Origin: Gammaproteobacteria bacterium
GTDB lineage: Bacteria; Pseudomonadota; Gammaproteobacteria; Eutrophobiales; Eutrophobiaceae
NCBI GenBank assembly: GCA_026710545.1
Contig: JAPOQU010000047.1
Span: 1 to 32,213, forward strand
Direction: 5' to 3'
Length of the DNA: 32,213 nucleotides
Position 1 is the first letter of the stretch; each line of letters starts with the position of its first letter. The translations under genes and the position numbers were made by a program. Under the pieces are notes generated by a model that had not been told where the DNA came from, did not search any database, and saw only the letters and a list, made by a program, of their open reading frames with translations. Shown piece after piece: positions 15,235-23,749 of the stretch.

Positions 15235-17625
15235 ATGAAATTATCCGGCACTTCTCTTTTCAGGTTCGTTTTGATCCTGTCAGTAATACTCCCGTTCAAC
15301 ACAGGCGCACAGGTCCTGGAAGAAATAATCGTTACCGCGCAAAAGCGCGAACAGAACCTGCAGGACGTGGGCATCTCCGTGACCGCCTATACCGGCGAGC
15401 AGATTAAGGAACTGGGCCTGGCCGATACCGTTGACCTCACCACCATGACCCCCGGACTGCAGTACACGGTGCCTAATGCCGAGGGCAGCCAGATCAATTT
15501 CTTCCTGAGAGGCGTCGGCCTGAACGAAGTATCGGATTTCAATGAAAATCCGGTCGCCGTGTATTTTGACGGTGTTTACCGCGCGGCCATCGGCGGCCTG
15601 CACCTGCAGAATTTCGACGTGGACCGGGCGGAAGTGCTGCGCGGCCCGCAGGGCACCCTGTTCGGCCGCAACACTTCGGGCGGGCTGGTGCATTTCATTT
15701 CCAGGAAACCCACCCGGGAGTTTGAAGCCTACCTGGAAGCCGGCGTGGAGGCCTACGGGACCTTCAAGACCGAAGGCATGGTGAATGGCCCCATCGGTGA
15801 AAACCTGGCCGCGCGGGTTTCCTTCGCGACCAACAAAAACGGTGGCTACGTCGATAACGTCTTTGACGGCCTGGACCCGCTGAAAGGCACGGCCCCGGGT
15901 GATTTCAACGAGACCAACGCCAAGGCCGGGCGCCTCCAGTTATTGTTCACACCCTCCGATGACGTTGAAACCCTGATCAAGGCCCATTACTCCCACAACC
16001 GGGGCCAGGTGGGCGGCTGGCAGAACCAGGCGACCCAGTTTGCCCCGACTGCCGGGGGCGGATATGATTTCGACAACCGGGTGCCCCTGGGACCGAATGA
16101 ATCCAACCCCAACTGTTTTGACCCCGGCGCCGGGATATTCTACGAGGTGGTCGGCACGGACTGTTTCGGTTACCGGGATACGGACGGCGACCCGCACAAG
16201 GGCAGCTTTGACCGGGACGGCGACACCGCCGTCACCGCCGCGGGCGTATCGGCAGTCATCGACTGGGAACTTCGGGATGGCCTGACGCTCACGTCGATAA
16301 CCGCTTTTGACCACGTGGACCGCACCCAGGAAGAAGACACCGACGCCAGCCCGGTCAATTTCGTCCAGGTGGAGTTTCACGCCATAACGGAACAGTTCAC
16401 CCAGGAACTGCGCCTTGCCGGCGACTCCGAGCGCATGCGCTGGCAGACCGGGTTGTATTATTTCAATTGGGATGTGAACTCCGATTACGGCCTGGTGCTG
16501 ATACCCGGTTTCTTCGCCATTGACGTCGATGCCAAGCAGGATACGGAGTCATGGTCGGTCTTCGGCCAGTTCGAATTTGACCTGACCGAGCAGTTCACGT
16601 TTATCGCCGGGCTGAGGTACACGGAAGAAGAGAAAAAAATGAACTACAGCAGCATGGACATAGAGAACGGCCTGACCGGCTTCCTGACTGCGCCCCCGCC
16701 GTTCGTCGACCTCGGCGCCGGGGAAGGTGTCGGCGTGTTGCCCAATTACCCCAGCGCGATCCGTCCGACGCCCGACCAGATGATGCTGTTCAACACCTCC
16801 AGTGTCGGCAACTTAGCCAAACATGACAAGAACAATGTCACTGCCCTGGCGGAACTGGACTGGAAACCCAACGATGACTTGCTGATCTATGCCAAGTATT
16901 CCCGTGGTGTGAAGTCGGCCGGCTTCAACGGCACGTTTATCGATGCCAGCGCCAACTTCGGCCTGGATGCGCCCGAGGACGTACCGTTTGATGATGAGAC
17001 GTTGACCAGCTACGAAGCAGGCTTCAAGGCCACTATTCTCGGCGGCGCCGCCCGCTTGAACGCTGCCGCGTTTTACTACGACTACGAGGATTTCCAGACC
17101 TTCCGCTTTGTTACCCTGAATGCGATCATTTTCAATTCCGATGCGGAAGTCTACGGTGGCGAAATCGAGTTGCAGGCCAGCCCGGCCGAGGGCTGGGATT
17201 TCATCCTGGGCGCCTCCTTCCTGGACGCCACCGCGAAAGATATTCAGGCCACCGACACCCGTACCCCGGTCGACAGGACCATGGTCTCGGCCCCGGACTT
17301 TACGGCAAACGGCATGGCCCGTTACGAATGGCCGGCATGGAACGGTACCATGGCGGCAATAGCCAGTTTTTATTACCAGGACGAAACCTACTTCGACATA
17401 CAGAACTACGATATCGCGCTTGGGGATGACTATATCGTCGGGAACTTCAGGCTGAAATGGACCTCCGCCAACGACGCCATGACGGTGTCGGCCTTCGTCA
17501 ACAATATTGCCAATGAGGAATACCTGACCTATACCTTCGATTTCACGGGTCCGGGCGGCTTCAACCAGTTGCATTACGGCAAACCGCGTTGGTACGGCGG
17601 TTCGGTCCGTTACAGCTGGCAATAA
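15235..17625 (+). CDS. TonB-dependent outer-membrane receptor
   Basis: Outer-membrane gated channel that imports a scarce ligand with energy from TonB. The 796-residue protein has a signal peptide (residues 1-25), a TonB-box-like EEIIVTAQKRE (29-39), a plug domain with FFLRGVG, PVAVYFDGVYR and VEVLRGPQGTLFGRNTSGG-like motifs (about 88-145), and a beta-barrel ending VRYSWQ. Length is complete. Barrel strands with alternating aromatic residues are visible to the end. The sequence resembles the large IroN/FpvA-like proteobacterial class whose ligands are often unknown. It is followed by an intrinsic terminator and then the nitrilase-type amidase, suggesting uptake and cleavage of one substrate. 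The truncated receptor at 23456-23686 has the same TonB box. Confidence 0.94.
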   Translation: MKLSGTSLFRFVLILSVILPFNTGAQVLEEIIVTAQKREQNLQDVGISVTAYTGEQIKELGLADTVDLTTMTPGLQYTVPNAEGSQINFFLRGVGLNEVSDFNENPVAVYFDGVYRAAIGGLHLQNFDVDRAEVLRGPQGTLFGRNTSGGLVHFISRKPTREFEAYLEAGVEAYGTFKTEGMVNGPIGENLAARVSFATNKNGGYVDNVFDGLDPLKGTAPGDFNETNAKAGRLQLLFTPSDDVETLIKAHYSHNRGQVGGWQNQATQFAPTAGGGYDFDNRVPLGPNESNPNCFDPGAGIFYEVVGTDCFGYRDTDGDPHKGSFDRDGDTAVTAAGVSAVIDWELRDGLTLTSITAFDHVDRTQEEDTDASPVNFVQVEFHAITEQFTQELRLAGDSERMRWQTGLYYFNWDVNSDYGLVLIPGFFAIDVDAKQDTESWSVFGQFEFDLTEQFTFIAGLRYTEEEKKMNYSSMDIENGLTGFLTAPPPFVDLGAGEGVGVLPNYPSAIRPTPDQMMLFNTSSVGNLAKHDKNNVTALAELDWKPNDDLLIYAKYSRGVKSAGFNGTFIDASANFGLDAPEDVPFDDETLTSYEAGFKATILGGAARLNAAAFYYDYEDFQTFRFVTLNAIIFNSDAEVYGGEIELQASPAEGWDFILGASFLDATAKDIQATDTRTPVDRTMVSAPDFTANGMARYEWPAWNGTMAAIASFYYQDETYFDIQNYDIALGDDYIVGNFRLKWTSANDAMTVSAFVNNIANEEYLTYTFDFTGPGGFNQLHYGKPRWYGGSVRYSWQ

Positions 17626-17644
17626 ATCCGCGGGGTATTTTCAA

Positions 17645-17669
17645 GGGGACGGATTTTAAATCCGTCCCC
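17645..17669. repeat. Dispersed palindrome downstream of the TonB receptor
   Basis: Half-sites GGGGACGGATTT and AAATCCGTCCCC form a 12-bp stem with a one-base centre. It starts 20 bases past the receptor stop and just before a separate intrinsic terminator. Confidence 0.85.
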
Positions 17670-17687
17670 TGATTGTTGTTTCCATAG

Positions 17688-17719
17688 CACCGGTTGAGTA
17701 TTCAACCGGTGTTTTTTTT
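17688..17719 (+). terminator. Rho-independent terminator of the TonB receptor
   Basis: A perfect 10-bp stem CACCGGTTGA / TCAACCGGTG with a four-base loop GTAT is followed directly by eight T residues. It ends receptor transcription before the nitrilase-type gene at 17770, so the latter needs its own promoter or read-through. Confidence 0.88.
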
Positions 17720-17769
17720 CGTGCGGATCTTGATAGACTCCAGCTTGTGCCACCAATTCGAGACGCCAG

Positions 17770-18984
17770 ATGACCACTGAACAACAGAACAAGCCCGTCG
17801 CCCCCTACATGGCCATCGGCCTGTCCACGACGATCACAGGGATAGCCGACCGCAAACATATCCGCCATAACCTGGAAAATATCGAGGAGGCGATACATGC
17901 GGCCGTCTCCATGGTGAATATCAACATGCCGGTGAAGATCATCGCCCTGGCGGAAGGCGCGTTAACCGGCTTCACCGACGAGATCTTCGACCTGCCCCAT
18001 ACACTGGCGGCCAGGGAGTTGTTCATCGATATCCCCGGGGAGGAGACCGCGTGGCTGGGGCGCCTGGCCGCGCTCTATGACACCTACATCATCGGCCAGT
18101 GCAAGGCGCGCTGGCCCGAGATCATGAGTGACCGGTTTTTCAATACCCTGTTTGTAATCGACCCCAACGGAAACGTGGTGCACAAGGCGGCAAAAAACCA
18201 TATCTGGTGCCGGGAACGTTCCTGTACCCCTCACGATATCTACGACCGCTGGGTGGAGGTGTTCGGCGATGACATCGATGCCTTCTATCCCGTGTTGAAG
18301 ACCCCGGACATCGGCAACATAGGCACCATCTGCTGCAGCGACGGCGAGTACCCGGAGGCGGTCCGGGCGCTGGCTTTCAACGGCGCCGAAGTGGTTTACC
18401 GGCCCAGCGAGGCCATGCCCATGACCGGTTCCGGCTACCCGGGCGGCGGTTCCTGGATGATCCAGAACCGGGGCCATGCCGAATTCAATTCCGTGTATAT
18501 GCTGTGCCCCAATGCCGGCCCGATCTACCTGTCAGCCACGTCCAGAAACCCGGTAGACATTACCGGCGGCCATGCCCATATCGTCGATTACCGCGGCGAG
18601 ATCATGTCCTACAGTCCGTCGGCCAACAACACGCTGGTGTGCGCCACCATCGACATCGAAGCCGTGCGCCAGTTCCGCACGATGAACCTGAACAGCAACT
18701 GGCTGAAGGACCTGCGTACGGAAGTATTCAGCCGCATGTACGAGAAACCCATCCACCCGAAAAACCTCTGGCTGGAACAGGACCCGCAACGGCATGCTGA
18801 GGTGGATGAGATCTACCGCGGCAATATCGAAACCCTGGTCGAACGGGGTACCTGGACCAGACCGTTTTATGAACACGAAGGCTGCCGTTTTCAACCCGGC
18901 GGGGAACAGGAACCTTCCTGGGACGACCTGAAGGAAATGTGGGCGCCGTGGAATGACGGGAACGACGGGAGTGCCGCAGATTAA
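17770..18984 (+). CDS. Nitrilase-superfamily aliphatic amidase
   Basis: Carbon-nitrogen hydrolase with a Glu-Lys-Cys active site. Visible residues are Glu62 in IALAEGAL, a Lys in VVHKAAKNHIW (139 or 142) and Cys189 in GTICCSDGEYPEAVRAL, where the Cys-to-PE spacing matches the family. The C-SDGEYPE form and the following GAEVVYRPSEAMP are closest to aliphatic amidase and formamidase (AmiE/AmiF) rather than nitrile hydrolases. At 404 residues it is longer than those (about 340), with an acidic, Trp-rich tail. No signal peptide is seen. The gene sits after the TonB receptor and its terminator. Its stop overlaps the stop of the convergent Kelch gene. It is unrelated in fold to the FmdA-type amidase at 174-1433. 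The substrate is unknown. Confidence 0.88.
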   Translation: MTTEQQNKPVAPYMAIGLSTTITGIADRKHIRHNLENIEEAIHAAVSMVNINMPVKIIALAEGALTGFTDEIFDLPHTLAARELFIDIPGEETAWLGRLAALYDTYIIGQCKARWPEIMSDRFFNTLFVIDPNGNVVHKAAKNHIWCRERSCTPHDIYDRWVEVFGDDIDAFYPVLKTPDIGNIGTICCSDGEYPEAVRALAFNGAEVVYRPSEAMPMTGSGYPGGGSWMIQNRGHAEFNSVYMLCPNAGPIYLSATSRNPVDITGGHAHIVDYRGEIMSYSPSANNTLVCATIDIEAVRQFRTMNLNSNWLKDLRTEVFSRMYEKPIHPKNLWLEQDPQRHAEVDEIYRGNIETLVERGTWTRPFYEHEGCRFQPGGEQEPSWDDLKEMWAPWNDGNDGSAAD

Positions 18985-19544
18985 GGCTTCCAGGGGCGGC
19001 GATAGGTCGCGGACTGGCCGTGGAACACGCTGATTAAACTGCCCGTGGCCAGGTAGAGATAACCATCGATGACACCAGCCACGGGACCCAGCAGGCCCCT
19101 GGGGAGTCCCGGTAGCTCGGACCAGGTATCGGTACCCGGGTCATAGACATTCATATAGGGCAGGCCGCGCTCGCGAAAAAACGGGTGATCACTGTAGTTT
19201 TTTCCACCCAGCACGTAGATGCGGCCGTTATCCACAAAGGTGCTGGCTTCGTTATGGGAACGCCGGCTTGGCAACGGCGCCAGTTCCGCCCAGGTGTCGC
19301 CGGCCGGAACATAAGCATGTACCCAGGTCAGGTCCCGGGCATCTACGTGGTGACCGTGCATGCCGCCGATGGCATAAATCCTGTCATCCAGGGCTACGGC
19401 CGCCAGCGTGATTTTGTGTTTTATTATCCTGGCCGGCGCGGAAAAAGATATCGACAACCAGGCTGCGAAGACCACTGCAACGATGAGCAGGAATGCAGTT
19501 ACATATTTTATTTTTCCTTGCGCAATGTTATTTGTGCTTGTCAT
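18981..19544 (-). CDS. Membrane-anchored short Kelch-repeat protein
   Basis: The N-terminus has one hydrophobic segment (KYVTAFLLIVAVVFAAWLSI), a signal anchor. It is followed by Kelch blades: LDDRIYAIGGMHG, DNGRIYVLGGKNY and VIDGYLYLATGS, with the linking TWAELAPLPSRR and TWSELPGLPRG. Only about three blades fit in 187 residues, whereas a closed propeller needs five to seven. It is therefore either a fragment or a partner of another protein. I preferred the ATG at 19544 over one six codons upstream because CAGGT precedes it. The stop codon overlaps the amidase stop by three bases (18981-18984), a tight convergent arrangement. Confidence 0.7.
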   Translation of the reverse strand: MTSTNNIAQGKIKYVTAFLLIVAVVFAAWLSISFSAPARIIKHKITLAAVALDDRIYAIGGMHGHHVDARDLTWVHAYVPAGDTWAELAPLPSRRSHNEASTFVDNGRIYVLGGKNYSDHPFFRERGLPYMNVYDPGTDTWSELPGLPRGLLGPVAGVIDGYLYLATGSLISVFHGQSATYRRPWKP

Positions 19545-19639
19545 CCCGGTTATACCTGCCATATTCTGTTCACACAGGCTGATCTATCGCGAATGCCGCA
19601 AGTGACAAGCTAACCTGTTTTGCTGTGTTATTCAATCCA

Positions 19640-19648
19640 TTGGAGGAG
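19640..19648 (+). promoter_or_regulatory. Strong ribosome binding site
   Basis: TTGGAGGAGGAG lies 7 bases ahead of the ATG at 19656 and fixes the start of the FAD oxidoreductase. Confidence 0.7.
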
Positions 19649-19655
19649 GAGTTAA

Positions 19656-21227
19656 ATGAACCAATATGATTGCATCATTGTCGGCAGCGGCATCAACGCG
19701 CTGGTATGTGCGGCAATATTGAGCAAGAAAGGCAACAAGGTGCTGGTGCTGGAGCGCAACGACCGCCCGGGAGGGTGTATCCGCACTGACGAGATTACCG
19801 CGCCTGGCTTTATCCACGACGTGTTGTCAAGCTGGCACCCCCTGTTCGTCACTTCTCCCGGTTATGCGGAACTGAAGCAAGACCTGGAAAAATACGGCCT
19901 TGAATACTGCAATTCCGACAGTCCCACCGCGGTGGTATTACCCGATCATAGCGCGTTCATCCTGAAGAACTCACGGGAACAGAACATCAACAACATGAAT
20001 GCCCTGTCGGACGGGGACGGTGACCGTTACGGGGCAGCCATGGCGGAACTGGAACAGTCACTGGGACTGACGTTCACCTTGCTGGGCAGCGAGTTGTGGC
20101 GCTGGTCCACGTTGAAAATTTTCCTCTCCGCCCTGGTGAAAATGGGACCGTTCAGGCTGGCGCAGTATTTCGGCGGCGGCCTGCAGCCGGCGCGCGCCTG
20201 GCTGGAGACCACCTTCAGGTCGAACGCCGTCAGCGCCTGCCTGGCCGGCTGGCCGTCCCATGCCGGTATCGGCCCGGACGCGCCTTCCTCGGCGCTGATG
20301 GCCCAGGTAATCGCCTTCACCCTGGAGATGGTGGGTTGCCCGGTAGTCAAGGGAGGAAACTACAATATAGTAAGGGCCTTTGAGCAGGTGATTGAAGCCA
20401 ACGGTGGCGAGGTGCTGGTAAACGCGGATGTCACCAGGGTAATGACGGAGAACGGCCGCGCGACAGGGGTAAAAACACAGGCCGGGACCGAGTACCGGGG
20501 CGACAAGGTAATCTGCAGCGTCACTCCGAACCAGCTCTACGAACGCCTGCTGGACCCGGCCGATGTACCGGCTGCAGTGGCCGCGCAGACCCGGGAGTAC
20601 CGTTACGGCAACGGCGACATGCAGATCCACCTGGCCCTGTCGGAACCGCCGCAATGGCGGGCGCCCGGACTGGAAAATGTGGCGATTACCCACATCACGA
20701 GCGGGGCGGACGCCGTGTCGCGCGCCATTAACGAGGCAAACTGCGGCCTGCTGCCCCGGGAGGCGACCATCGTCGTCGGCCAGCCCGCGGCGCTGGACCC
20801 GGGCCGCGTCCCCGCCGGCAAGGGCCTGCTGTGGATACAGCTACAGGAATGCCCGCGCCGGATCAAGGGCGATGCAGCCGGAGAAATCGGCACGCCTGAA
20901 GACGGCGCCTGGACCGGGGCTGTACGCGAAGCCTATGCCGACAGGATAGTAAGCCGGCTGATGCACTATATTCCAAACCTGGGAGACAGTATCATTGCCA
21001 GGACGGTGTTGTCCCCGGCGGACCTGGAGGCCATCAATATCAACCTGGTCGGAGGCGACCCGTACGGCGGCGCCTGCTCGCTGGACCAGTCCTTCCTGTG
21101 GCGGCCGTTACGGGCATTGAAAAATCACGCCACGCCGGTTAAAAACCTGTACCATATCGGCGCTTCCACCCATCCCGGCCCGGGCCTGGGCGGCGGTTCC
21201 GGCTACTTGGTTGCAAACAGTTTGTAA
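19656..21227 (+). CDS. Phytoene-desaturase-like FAD oxidoreductase (PYROXD2/CrtI type)
   Basis: FAD-dependent dehydrogenase of the CrtI/PYROXD2 group. The N-terminal Rossmann motif is IIVGSGINALVCAAILSKKG with the following LVLERNDRPGGCIRT (residues 8-43). The C-terminal FAD motif is NLYHIGASTHPGPGLGGGSG (about 497-516). The 523-residue length is normal. Such proteins are often annotated as carotenoid enzymes, but there are no carotenoid genes here. The EthD-like gene follows 18 bases later with its own ribosome site, so the two form a unit and probably act on the same aromatic or isoprenoid-like compound. The substrate is not deducible. Confidence 0.88.
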   Translation: MNQYDCIIVGSGINALVCAAILSKKGNKVLVLERNDRPGGCIRTDEITAPGFIHDVLSSWHPLFVTSPGYAELKQDLEKYGLEYCNSDSPTAVVLPDHSAFILKNSREQNINNMNALSDGDGDRYGAAMAELEQSLGLTFTLLGSELWRWSTLKIFLSALVKMGPFRLAQYFGGGLQPARAWLETTFRSNAVSACLAGWPSHAGIGPDAPSSALMAQVIAFTLEMVGCPVVKGGNYNIVRAFEQVIEANGGEVLVNADVTRVMTENGRATGVKTQAGTEYRGDKVICSVTPNQLYERLLDPADVPAAVAAQTREYRYGNGDMQIHLALSEPPQWRAPGLENVAITHITSGADAVSRAINEANCGLLPREATIVVGQPAALDPGRVPAGKGLLWIQLQECPRRIKGDAAGEIGTPEDGAWTGAVREAYADRIVSRLMHYIPNLGDSIIARTVLSPADLEAININLVGGDPYGGACSLDQSFLWRPLRALKNHATPVKNLYHIGASTHPGPGLGGGSGYLVANSL

Positions 21228-21245
21228 TATTAACGGAGAAATAAC

Positions 21246-21554
21246 ATGATCAGAGTCAACGTGATGTATCCCAAGCAAGACGGCGGTAATTTCGACTATG
21301 ACTATTACCTGAACACCCACATGCCACTGGTAGGGGAAAGGTGGCGCGACGTGGTGCGCAGCGTGGAAGTCTACCGGGGCTTAAGCGGCGCGGGCGGGGC
21401 GGATGAGCCTTACGTCACCGTCGCCAGCCTCAAATTCGACAACGTGGAGGCGTTTCAACAGGCCCTGGATGCCCACGCCCCCGAGATCATGGGAGACATT
21501 CCCAATTTCACCAATATCGACCCGGTCATACAGATCGAAGAGCAGTTGATGTAG
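21246..21554 (+). CDS. EthD-family small protein
   Basis: EthD-like proteins are ferredoxin-fold dimers found in oxidative catabolic operons, where they help monooxygenases or act as small lyases or decarboxylases. This 102-residue protein has the family start MIRVNVMYPKQDGGNFDYDY, then YYLNTHMPLV with the conserved His, and the C-terminal MGDIPNFTNIDPVIQIEE. GGAG lies 7 bases upstream. It follows the FAD oxidoreductase closely. Confidence 0.88.
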   Translation: MIRVNVMYPKQDGGNFDYDYYLNTHMPLVGERWRDVVRSVEVYRGLSGAGGADEPYVTVASLKFDNVEAFQQALDAHAPEIMGDIPNFTNIDPVIQIEEQLM

Positions 21555-21568
21555 TACAGGCGGGGGGG

Positions 21569-23047
21569 TCAGGCCAGCAGCCAGCCGGCGCCCTGGCGCC
21601 TGCAGAAACCATCCTCCTCCAGTTTGATCAAACCTGCCAGCAGCGAGCGGGATGCGATCGGGTAGACGTCTTCGGATATGTCTGCGTAGGCGTCGGGCAA
21701 CAGTTCATCGAGACTGCGCGGCTCACCGGCCAGCGCGGACTTGATGGCGTCTTCCCGCTTCTGCCTGTGTCTCAGAAACCGCCGGATCAGGCCGTGTCCG
21801 TCCCGGTGCGGCAGGCCGTGCGCCGGGTACAGGGTCTTCACCGGCATTTCCAGCAGCCTGTTCAGGCTGTGCAGGTAGGTGCCCATGTGCCCTTCCGGCG
21901 GGTCGATAATAATGGTCGAGACAGTGGACAGCATGTCACCCACGATAGCCGCATGGTAACGGCTGTCGATAAAACACAGGTGATCCACCGCATGTCCCGG
22001 CGTATGCACAACCTTGAGGTGCCAGTCGCGTGACCCGTCCGGGGCGGTGCCCAGTTCCAGTCGGTCTCCGTCTGCCAGCGGTTCTCCTGTTATGTAATCC
22101 CCATCAACCCTGCGGTAAGTCTCCGCATGGGCCCGGACCGGCAGCCGGTAGCGTTTGCTGACGGCGTTCACCGCTCCGACGTGGTCAATATGGTGGTGCG
22201 TCAGCAGGATGGCCTCAAATGACCGGCCCCCGCCAACCAGTTCGTCCATCTTGTTGAACAGGCGTTGCTGCTCCGCCGGATCCGGAGTCGCGGGGTCGAT
22301 GACATACAGTTTGTCCACCCCTGCGATCAATGTGTTGGTGGTGGTTGCCGGCGGCAGCGTCGGGGTCGACAGCGGCGCCACGAAGACGCCCGGTGAGAAA
22401 TAGACCGGGTGCAACCCTCCCTGCGCCAGGCGCTGCGTCTCCAGCCTGGCCCGGCCAGGGAATGTGTCAATACTGCCGGCAGCAATGAGCCGCAACAGGA
22501 ACAGCACAGGCGGCGCAATTTCCATCTCTCCCCGGTCCCAGGCCTCGACAACTTCCTGCGGCTTGGCGAAGCGGCCATCGACCAGTTCGTACTGATCGAT
22601 TTCGGGCACTTCATTGTCCCAGGCCCGCACGTGCATGAACTGGGTGTCGAAACGGATGGGGACGAATGACGGCGTGGTAATCCGGAACAGCGGCGTCACC
22701 CGGTCAAAACCGTCCGCAGACTGCGCCAGGAATTGCCGCCATTGTTCCGGCGCTTCCTTTATTTGTCCCTTTAATGCCTGCTTCCGTTCCGGGCTGAATT
22801 GCTTGCCCATGGTAGCGCAGAGGATATCCGTTTCCTCCAGCATCTCGCGGATGGCGCACCGTTTCAGTACCCGTTCCTCGGGTTCACCCTCCCCATGGTA
22901 ATCGACCTTGCTGACGTTGCCGCCGGGAAAAACCCAGTAGCCGCCGAAAAACCTGAGTTCCGGGGCGCGCCTGGCCAGGTAGACTTCCGGGTCATGTGCG
23001 GGTCCGCGGGTGAGGATAACCGTGGCGGCAAGTTTGATCTTTGACAT
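21569..23047 (-). CDS. Nudix-like domain fused to a metallo-beta-lactamase-fold hydrolase
   Basis: Two-domain protein of 492 residues. Residues 1-190 are Nudix-like (VYLARRAPELRFFGGYWVFP, then REMLEETDI at 67-75; the usual Gly in this box is Asp). Residues 230-492 form a metallo-beta-lactamase fold with THHHIDH (283-289), TPGHAVDH (His352), VGDML (Asp371) and YPAHG (His410), all the metal ligands. LACTB2-like hydrolases have a similar catalytic part. The fusion occurs in other proteobacteria and may hydrolyse CoA derivatives or nucleotide diphosphates, but the substrate is unknown. I chose the ATG at 23047; a TTG five codons upstream is open. Its end faces the EthD gene with a 14-base gap. 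Confidence 0.86.
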   Translation of the reverse strand: MSKIKLAATVILTRGPAHDPEVYLARRAPELRFFGGYWVFPGGNVSKVDYHGEGEPEERVLKRCAIREMLEETDILCATMGKQFSPERKQALKGQIKEAPEQWRQFLAQSADGFDRVTPLFRITTPSFVPIRFDTQFMHVRAWDNEVPEIDQYELVDGRFAKPQEVVEAWDRGEMEIAPPVLFLLRLIAAGSIDTFPGRARLETQRLAQGGLHPVYFSPGVFVAPLSTPTLPPATTTNTLIAGVDKLYVIDPATPDPAEQQRLFNKMDELVGGGRSFEAILLTHHHIDHVGAVNAVSKRYRLPVRAHAETYRRVDGDYITGEPLADGDRLELGTAPDGSRDWHLKVVHTPGHAVDHLCFIDSRYHAAIVGDMLSTVSTIIIDPPEGHMGTYLHSLNRLLEMPVKTLYPAHGLPHRDGHGLIRRFLRHRQKREDAIKSALAGEPRSLDELLPDAYADISEDVYPIASRSLLAGLIKLEEDGFCRRQGAGWLLA

Positions 23048-23086
23048 TGCGCCAGTATACAAGAGAAACCAGGTAAGGAACGAACA

Positions 23087-23210
23087 GGGGACGGATTTAA
23101 AATCCGTCCCCGCAAGATGTGGTGTCTGAGCAAGCTGGGGATGGATTTAAAATCCGTCCCCGCAAGATGTGGTGTCTGAGCAAGCTGGGGGCGGATTTAA
23201 ATCCGTCCCC
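23087..23210. repeat. Tandem array of three palindromes with identical spacers
   Basis: Three palindromes of the GGGGACGG family (23087-23111, 23137-23161, 23187-23210) are separated by identical 25-base spacers (start GCAAGATGTGGTGTCTGAG), giving a 50-base period. The second has a T in the left half-site and the third is one base shorter, so they have begun to diverge. The array lies just upstream of the Nudix-MBL gene. Confidence 0.9.
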
Positions 23211-23231
23211 ATTTACAACATAGCCGTATTT

Positions 23232-23381
23232 TTACTCTGACCCCGAATTGAGTAATGGCGCCGTCAATGGCCAGGGCGCAGCCTGTTCCAGTTGCCGCGC
23301 CAGTTGCAGCAAGGTGGTCTCGTCACCATAGCGGCCGGCAAACTGCACGCCCAGCGGCAGGCCGCCGGCGCTTTTCAGTAT
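23232..23381 (-). pseudogene. 3' remnant of an amidase-signature enzyme
   Basis: The minus-strand frame reads SAGGLPLGVQFAGRYGDE, then TTLLQLARQLEQAAPWPL and ends NSGSE before TAA at 23232-23234. This is the C-terminal end of amidase-signature proteins (GatA type), where GLPLGVQFAGRYGDE is conserved. About 48 residues remain; the catalytic Ser-Ser-Lys region is missing. An in-frame stop lies near 23415, upstream of the remnant. The last residues fall in a TTTTTACTCTGACCCC repeat half-site, so the tail may not be the original one. Confidence 0.75.
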
Positions 23382-23455
23382 TTTTAAAATGGATTCAACA
23401 ATGCTGAAATTTTTTTACGAATATTGCAGTTTTGAGCGAGAAATATTGCACGCCG

Positions 23456-23686
23456 TTACACAAGGGTGCCCCTGGACAACTCACGGTACCTGTCCCCGGT
23501 AAAAGCAGATATGGTCAACCCGACGTCCTGAATAGACTCCTCGCGTTTCTGCGCGGTGACAATGATTTCTTCCAGTACGGCAGCACCTTCAGCCTGCTGG
23601 GCCTGGGTAACGCCAGGTGCAGCAACCAATACGGACACAACTAAAGCAATCAATACATTGGACATGGTTTTCAATCTGGTAAACAT
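23456..23686 (-). pseudogene. 5' remnant of a TonB-dependent receptor
   Basis: 76 residues with a good signal peptide (1-29), TonB-box-like EEIIVTAQKREE (39-50) and the start of the plug (IQDVGLTISAFTGDRYREL). The frame ends after GTLV, where an intact receptor continues through about 700 further residues. GGAG lies 11 bases before the ATG at 23686, so the fragment could still be translated and exported. Its break lies about 75 bases from the amidase remnant, consistent with one deletion joining two neighbouring genes. Confidence 0.8.
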
Positions 23687-23749
23687 CTATTTTGTACTCC
23701 GGAGCTTTGTTCAAAAGGCGTCACTTTACCTGATTACGACCGTATCTGT

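Noticed and set aside
23087..23210. Possible short CRISPR array (25-base palindromic repeats with 25-base spacers)
   Set aside because: Both spacers are identical, repeats are simple palindromes also found singly elsewhere, and no cas genes are near. It is a tandem duplication.
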